Positions 60,988-64,000 of a DNA stretch of 64,000 bases are shown here, in pieces. Under the pieces are notes generated by a model. That model saw only the letters and a list, made by a program, of their open reading frames with translations. It did not search any database and had not been told where the DNA came from. Numbering within the stretch: position 1 is the stretch's first letter; each line of letters starts with the position of its first letter. Position numbers and translations under genes: made by a program. Source of the DNA: Setoptus koraiensis (lineage: Eukaryota > Arthropoda); contig CM106586.1 of the NCBI GenBank assembly GCA_048013815.1, forward strand, positions 1,984,001 through 2,048,000, read 5' to 3'.

Positions 60988-63422
60988 ACACTGTTGGAAT
61001 ATGAACTGTACTGAGTACGTACAGTAACACATGAAGTACCATTTATTACAAGCTATACATTATATATATATTGATTAGTGTATTGGTATACACTTTTGTT
61101 TGTACATTGCTCATACATTGCTTATACATTGCTTATACATTGCTTATTCGCTGTTTACTGCACTTGCGCATACCGACACTACTGTTTTCTAACACTCCCA
61201 CTCAGGAGTGTCGGTCTAATTCTCATTATAGCTCTCATAAACCTTTGCTTTACCAAATGATCTCATTGATCTCGAGGCGAAGGATGGCTCTCTTGCGGCT
61301 CCTGCTTGAGATATAATGTCATTGATTGATCTCGGGTTATCATAGATTGCGTCTAACTCGATTAGGCTGTTGACATTGTCCACACGTTCCAGCTTATTTT
61401 TCTTTGCAGCATTGTAATAGCATACCATTCCAATGATTATACTTACCAATATTGCTGCTGCAAAAGCTGTCACTATGACAATCGTCCCTGTCATTTGGAA
61501 TGACACTGTTTTGATCTCCTCACCAGTTACTTTAGCTTTAATACTGTATCTAAAATTGACATGTGATCTGTCACTGCTAAGGATAATGCCACGCAGGATT
61601 GTATTTTTAGGTCGTAAATTAGCTAGTTCTTTGTAGCCTGACAACTCGCTGATTTCGTCTACTGCAAGCTGACCACGATTGCACTGATTCAGGATGGTCT
61701 TGTATGTCGCTACACCACCAAGAATCTCACTATACAAATCTAAGGATGCTAGGATTGCTCTTGGCATGCTGCTAGCAGCATCTTCAACTTCTTGTTGATG
61801 AGTTCTGCTGGTCTGACTTACTTCATTTATCTTACTGATGGTCTCATTTCTAAACTTTTCATTCTGTCTGAACAGTTTCTCCGTTTCTAGCTTAACCTCA
61901 GAGATGAGTTCCTTAGCAGCATCTTGATTAGGCAAAATTTCTTCCGACGACAGGAACTTACTAATGACAAAGTTAGTTGCTCCAACTCCAATAGATTTCG
62001 CTATGTCAGTTCCTATGCCTCTTTTTTCTAAATTATGAGCACATCTTCCAATATTGTCTAGTAACGGAGTGAATTTGGTGTGGTATTGTCTGTTACATTC
62101 TTTCAAGAGTTGAGCTTCGACAGTATCACAAAAGCAGCTACATATACCATGCGTTGTGAAGTGAACCGGATGATAATCGGTGTTGTTCGACAACACATTG
62201 CATGGGTTATTGATGTAGACTGTCAACTCAAACACATCGGCGGTTACTCCCACTGTTCCCGCTACAATTAATGATGTTAGTAATAATAGGCTCTTGACTC
62301 CCATCATGTCTCTTAAATTCACAAACTGATTTCTAGCTAACGGTTTGGTTAATATATCCGCTATTTGTCGTGATGTTTCAATATACTTGACTTTGACTTT
62401 CTGTTCTTCTATGGCTACACGAATAAACATATATTTAACATCAATAAGTTTGATCTTTGTATGTATCTGTTGATTAACTATTAGTTTTATCGCACTTTGA
62501 CTATCTAAATATAGATTGATAGGATTTGTCATTTCTCGACCAAGCTCACTTAATAACTGTCTAACCCAAATGAGATTACTACAAGCTAAGCTAGCAGCGA
62601 TGAATTCAGCATTTGTGGTTGACGTTGCCGTTGTCGTTTGCTTTGTTGAACGCCAAACTACTGGTGCTCCATTGAGCATGACAATTATACCACTAGTTGA
62701 CTTCTTCGTATCTAAGTCTCCGGCGAAGTCGGAGTCAGAGTAGGATTCAAAGTGAAAGTTCTCACCCTTATTGTAATGCAATCCTATGTCTGATGTAGCT
62801 TTCAAATATCGGAAGATCCTCTTCACTCCCGCCCAGTGGGATGGCTTGACACAATCAGCATAGCTGGCTAATTTTGACACTGCATAGCTTATGTCTGGTC
62901 TTGTGCCATTGCTTACATAAATGAGGGATCCAATTGCTTCTTTATATGGAACTATAACTTCTTTCTCCACGTGATCTAAGGACAAACCATTTTTGCAATA
63001 CTTTTGGTTGTGCTCCATAGGAGTGGATGCATCCTTAGCGTTGCTTAACTCAAATCTTGCGATCATCTTTCTTATGTAGTAGCGTTGATTGACAATCATG
63101 TCTCGATTTTTTCTGTCTCGATAGATTTCCAATCCAACGAAACAACTCGGATCCATAATGGACACCTCAAATTTCGTCTTGAGGAAGTTGGTTATTTTAT
63201 CCAGCAGTTGGATATTATTGCTACACACTAATCCGTCATCTACGTACAAGACTAATATAAGGGTGATCTTGTCTCTATCATCCTTTCTTACCATGATGCA
63301 ATTATCTTTGTACAACGGCTGCAGCTCAAATGTCTTCAGAAAAGAAACAAACGTACAGTTCACTTCATACGTTACTGAGCTGTTATACACATTCAGTGTT
63401 TACTGGGTACAGTTCATATTCC
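60988..63422 (-). mobile_element. Incomplete Ty1/copia retroelement fossil carrying an envelope-like domain
   Basis: Both outer ends show TGTTGGAATATGAACTGTAC facing inward, flanked on each side by CACAC, a fitting 5-bp target duplication. A ~205-bp LTR (60988-61193) follows a purine tract GAGTGGGAG; only a remnant of the other LTR remains. Between them one open frame (61216-63390) holds the end of copia RT (LYVDDGLV), copia RNase H (SDSDFAGDLDTKKSTSG, ADILTKPLA), and then, in the same frame, a membrane glycoprotein-like region. The element is broken: it lacks its whole 5' half (about one large loss). The remaining frame is open over more than 700 codons, which suggests a fairly young insertion. 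LTR-based dating is not possible. Confidence 0.85.
61216..62307 (-). other. Envelope-like glycoprotein part of the copia fossil
   Basis: Starting at tandem Met codons where RNase H ends, about 363 residues show: a signal-peptide-like core (SLLLLTSLIVAGTVGV), a Cys-containing region (GICSCFCDTV), a dibasic EKR followed by a Gly/Ala-rich apolar stretch (GIGTDIAKSIGVGATNF) like a class I fusion peptide, a heptad-like helix, two NxT/NxS-type sites, one hydrophobic anchor (IVIVTAFAAAILVSIIIG) and a ~64-residue tail. The layout matches retroviral or F-type envelope proteins; the exact family is not assigned. Listed as a part of the element above, not as a host gene. Confidence 0.65.
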
Positions 63423-63599
63423 AACACACACGAACACACAAACCAATGAGCAATTGAAGACAATGCCTCAAGCGGACCAATTAACGCTATCGGGGCAACT
63501 CTGGACAATTTGGCGATAAATGCGAGAAATCCGAACAAACAGTCGACGAAACTGATGATCAGATTGCTAACGCCGACACGATAAACAGAGCAATCAGGC

Positions 63600-63900
63600 C
63601 AACGTACTCATATATACTTTAAATCCTATCTTACTTAGCATCATTGAGTGGGTCCTGGGTGTGAGGGCCATGGTTAAAATATCGGCTTTCTGGTCTTCTG
63701 ATTTGATATACTCTAGTCTGAATTCTCCTTTGTTAAATCTCTCTCTCACGTAGTGTACCTTGAGATCGATGTGCTTTGTTTTGCCGTGGAACTCAGGGTT
63801 TTTAATGAGCCGGAGAGCCGATTGGTTATCTATAAATAGTGTTGGTTGTCTGGTTTTTAAACCAAGTTCTCTAAACAGTGAGTTTAACCACGTAAGTTCA
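63600..63900 (-). mobile_element. Second Ty1/copia fossil, end of RNase H, cut by the assembly gap
   Basis: On the - strand the frame next to the gap reads the C-terminal copia RNase H: FIDNQSALRLIKNPEF, KTKHIDLKVHYVRERF, EYIKSEDQKADILTMAL, MMLSKIGFK. It differs clearly from the RNase H of the neighbouring copia, so it is a separate family. Only its 3' coding end is in the window, so whether it is whole cannot be judged. Confidence 0.8.
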
Positions 63901-64000
63901 NNNNNNNNNNNNNNNNNNNNNNNNNNNNNNNNNNNNNNNNNNNNNNNNNNNNNNNNNNNNNNNNNNNNNNNNNNNNNNNNNNNNNNNNNNNNNNNNNNNN
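63901..64000. other. Assembly gap
   Basis: One hundred N, typical of a scaffold gap of unknown size; it coincides with repetitive retroelement sequence. Confidence 1.

Noticed and set aside
1-63900. tRNA or rRNA genes
   Set aside because: No cloverleaf with a GGTTCGA-type arm or rRNA-like block was noticed on either strand by eye.

Overview
The window looks like a contig end from a bilaterian animal, most likely an arthropod; the silk-like gene and the compact, few-intron genes make me guess a chelicerate such as a mite, but that is inference only. It has typical animal genes (a homeobox gene, PEX14, DHX37, RIM-binding protein, hnRNP L), GT-AG introns, AATAAA signals and many trinucleotide and CA/GT microsatellites. 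The last 100 bases are an assembly gap.

Layout. Bases 1-19080 hold the 3' part of a giant, apparently intronless gene for a Ser/Ala/Gly-rich repetitive structural protein: about 24 Tyr/Pro motif repeats, then an Asn/Gln-rich stretch, a Gly-Ala-Ser silk-like block, an Ala-rich block and a Ser/Ala tail. Its frame switches once, near 5132, at a repeat boundary. Bases 19081-32607 are mostly noncoding with one short intronless H2.0/HLX-like homeobox gene (20843-21400) and many simple repeats. Bases 32608-38382 hold an unrecognised 1924-residue Asn/Gln/His/Ser-rich ORF. PEX14 (+) and DHX37 (-) follow tail to tail; by my splice reading the last DHX37 exon overlaps the end of the PEX14 CDS. RIM-binding protein (six exons, -) and hnRNP L (-, 5' incomplete) come next.

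From about 52.1 kb to the gap the DNA is packed with mobile elements: a 372-bp inverted-repeat MITE, a 0.9-kb foldback-like element, an R1-like LINE remnant between long direct repeats made of 191-bp and 157-bp tandem units, a GC-rich segment of unknown origin, and an incomplete Ty1/copia fossil in which RT/RNase H runs directly into an envelope-like glycoprotein. A second copia RNase H lies against the gap. The first coding exon(s) of hnRNP L must lie beyond this cluster or be absent.

The host genes are unrelated in role: peroxisomal import (PEX14), small-subunit ribosome assembly (DHX37), presynaptic active zone (RIM-BP), RNA processing (hnRNP L), and probably a secreted fibre or cuticle product. 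The most unusual items are the giant repeat gene, the copia-envelope fusion, the PEX14/DHX37 coding overlap and the repeat-flanked LINE.
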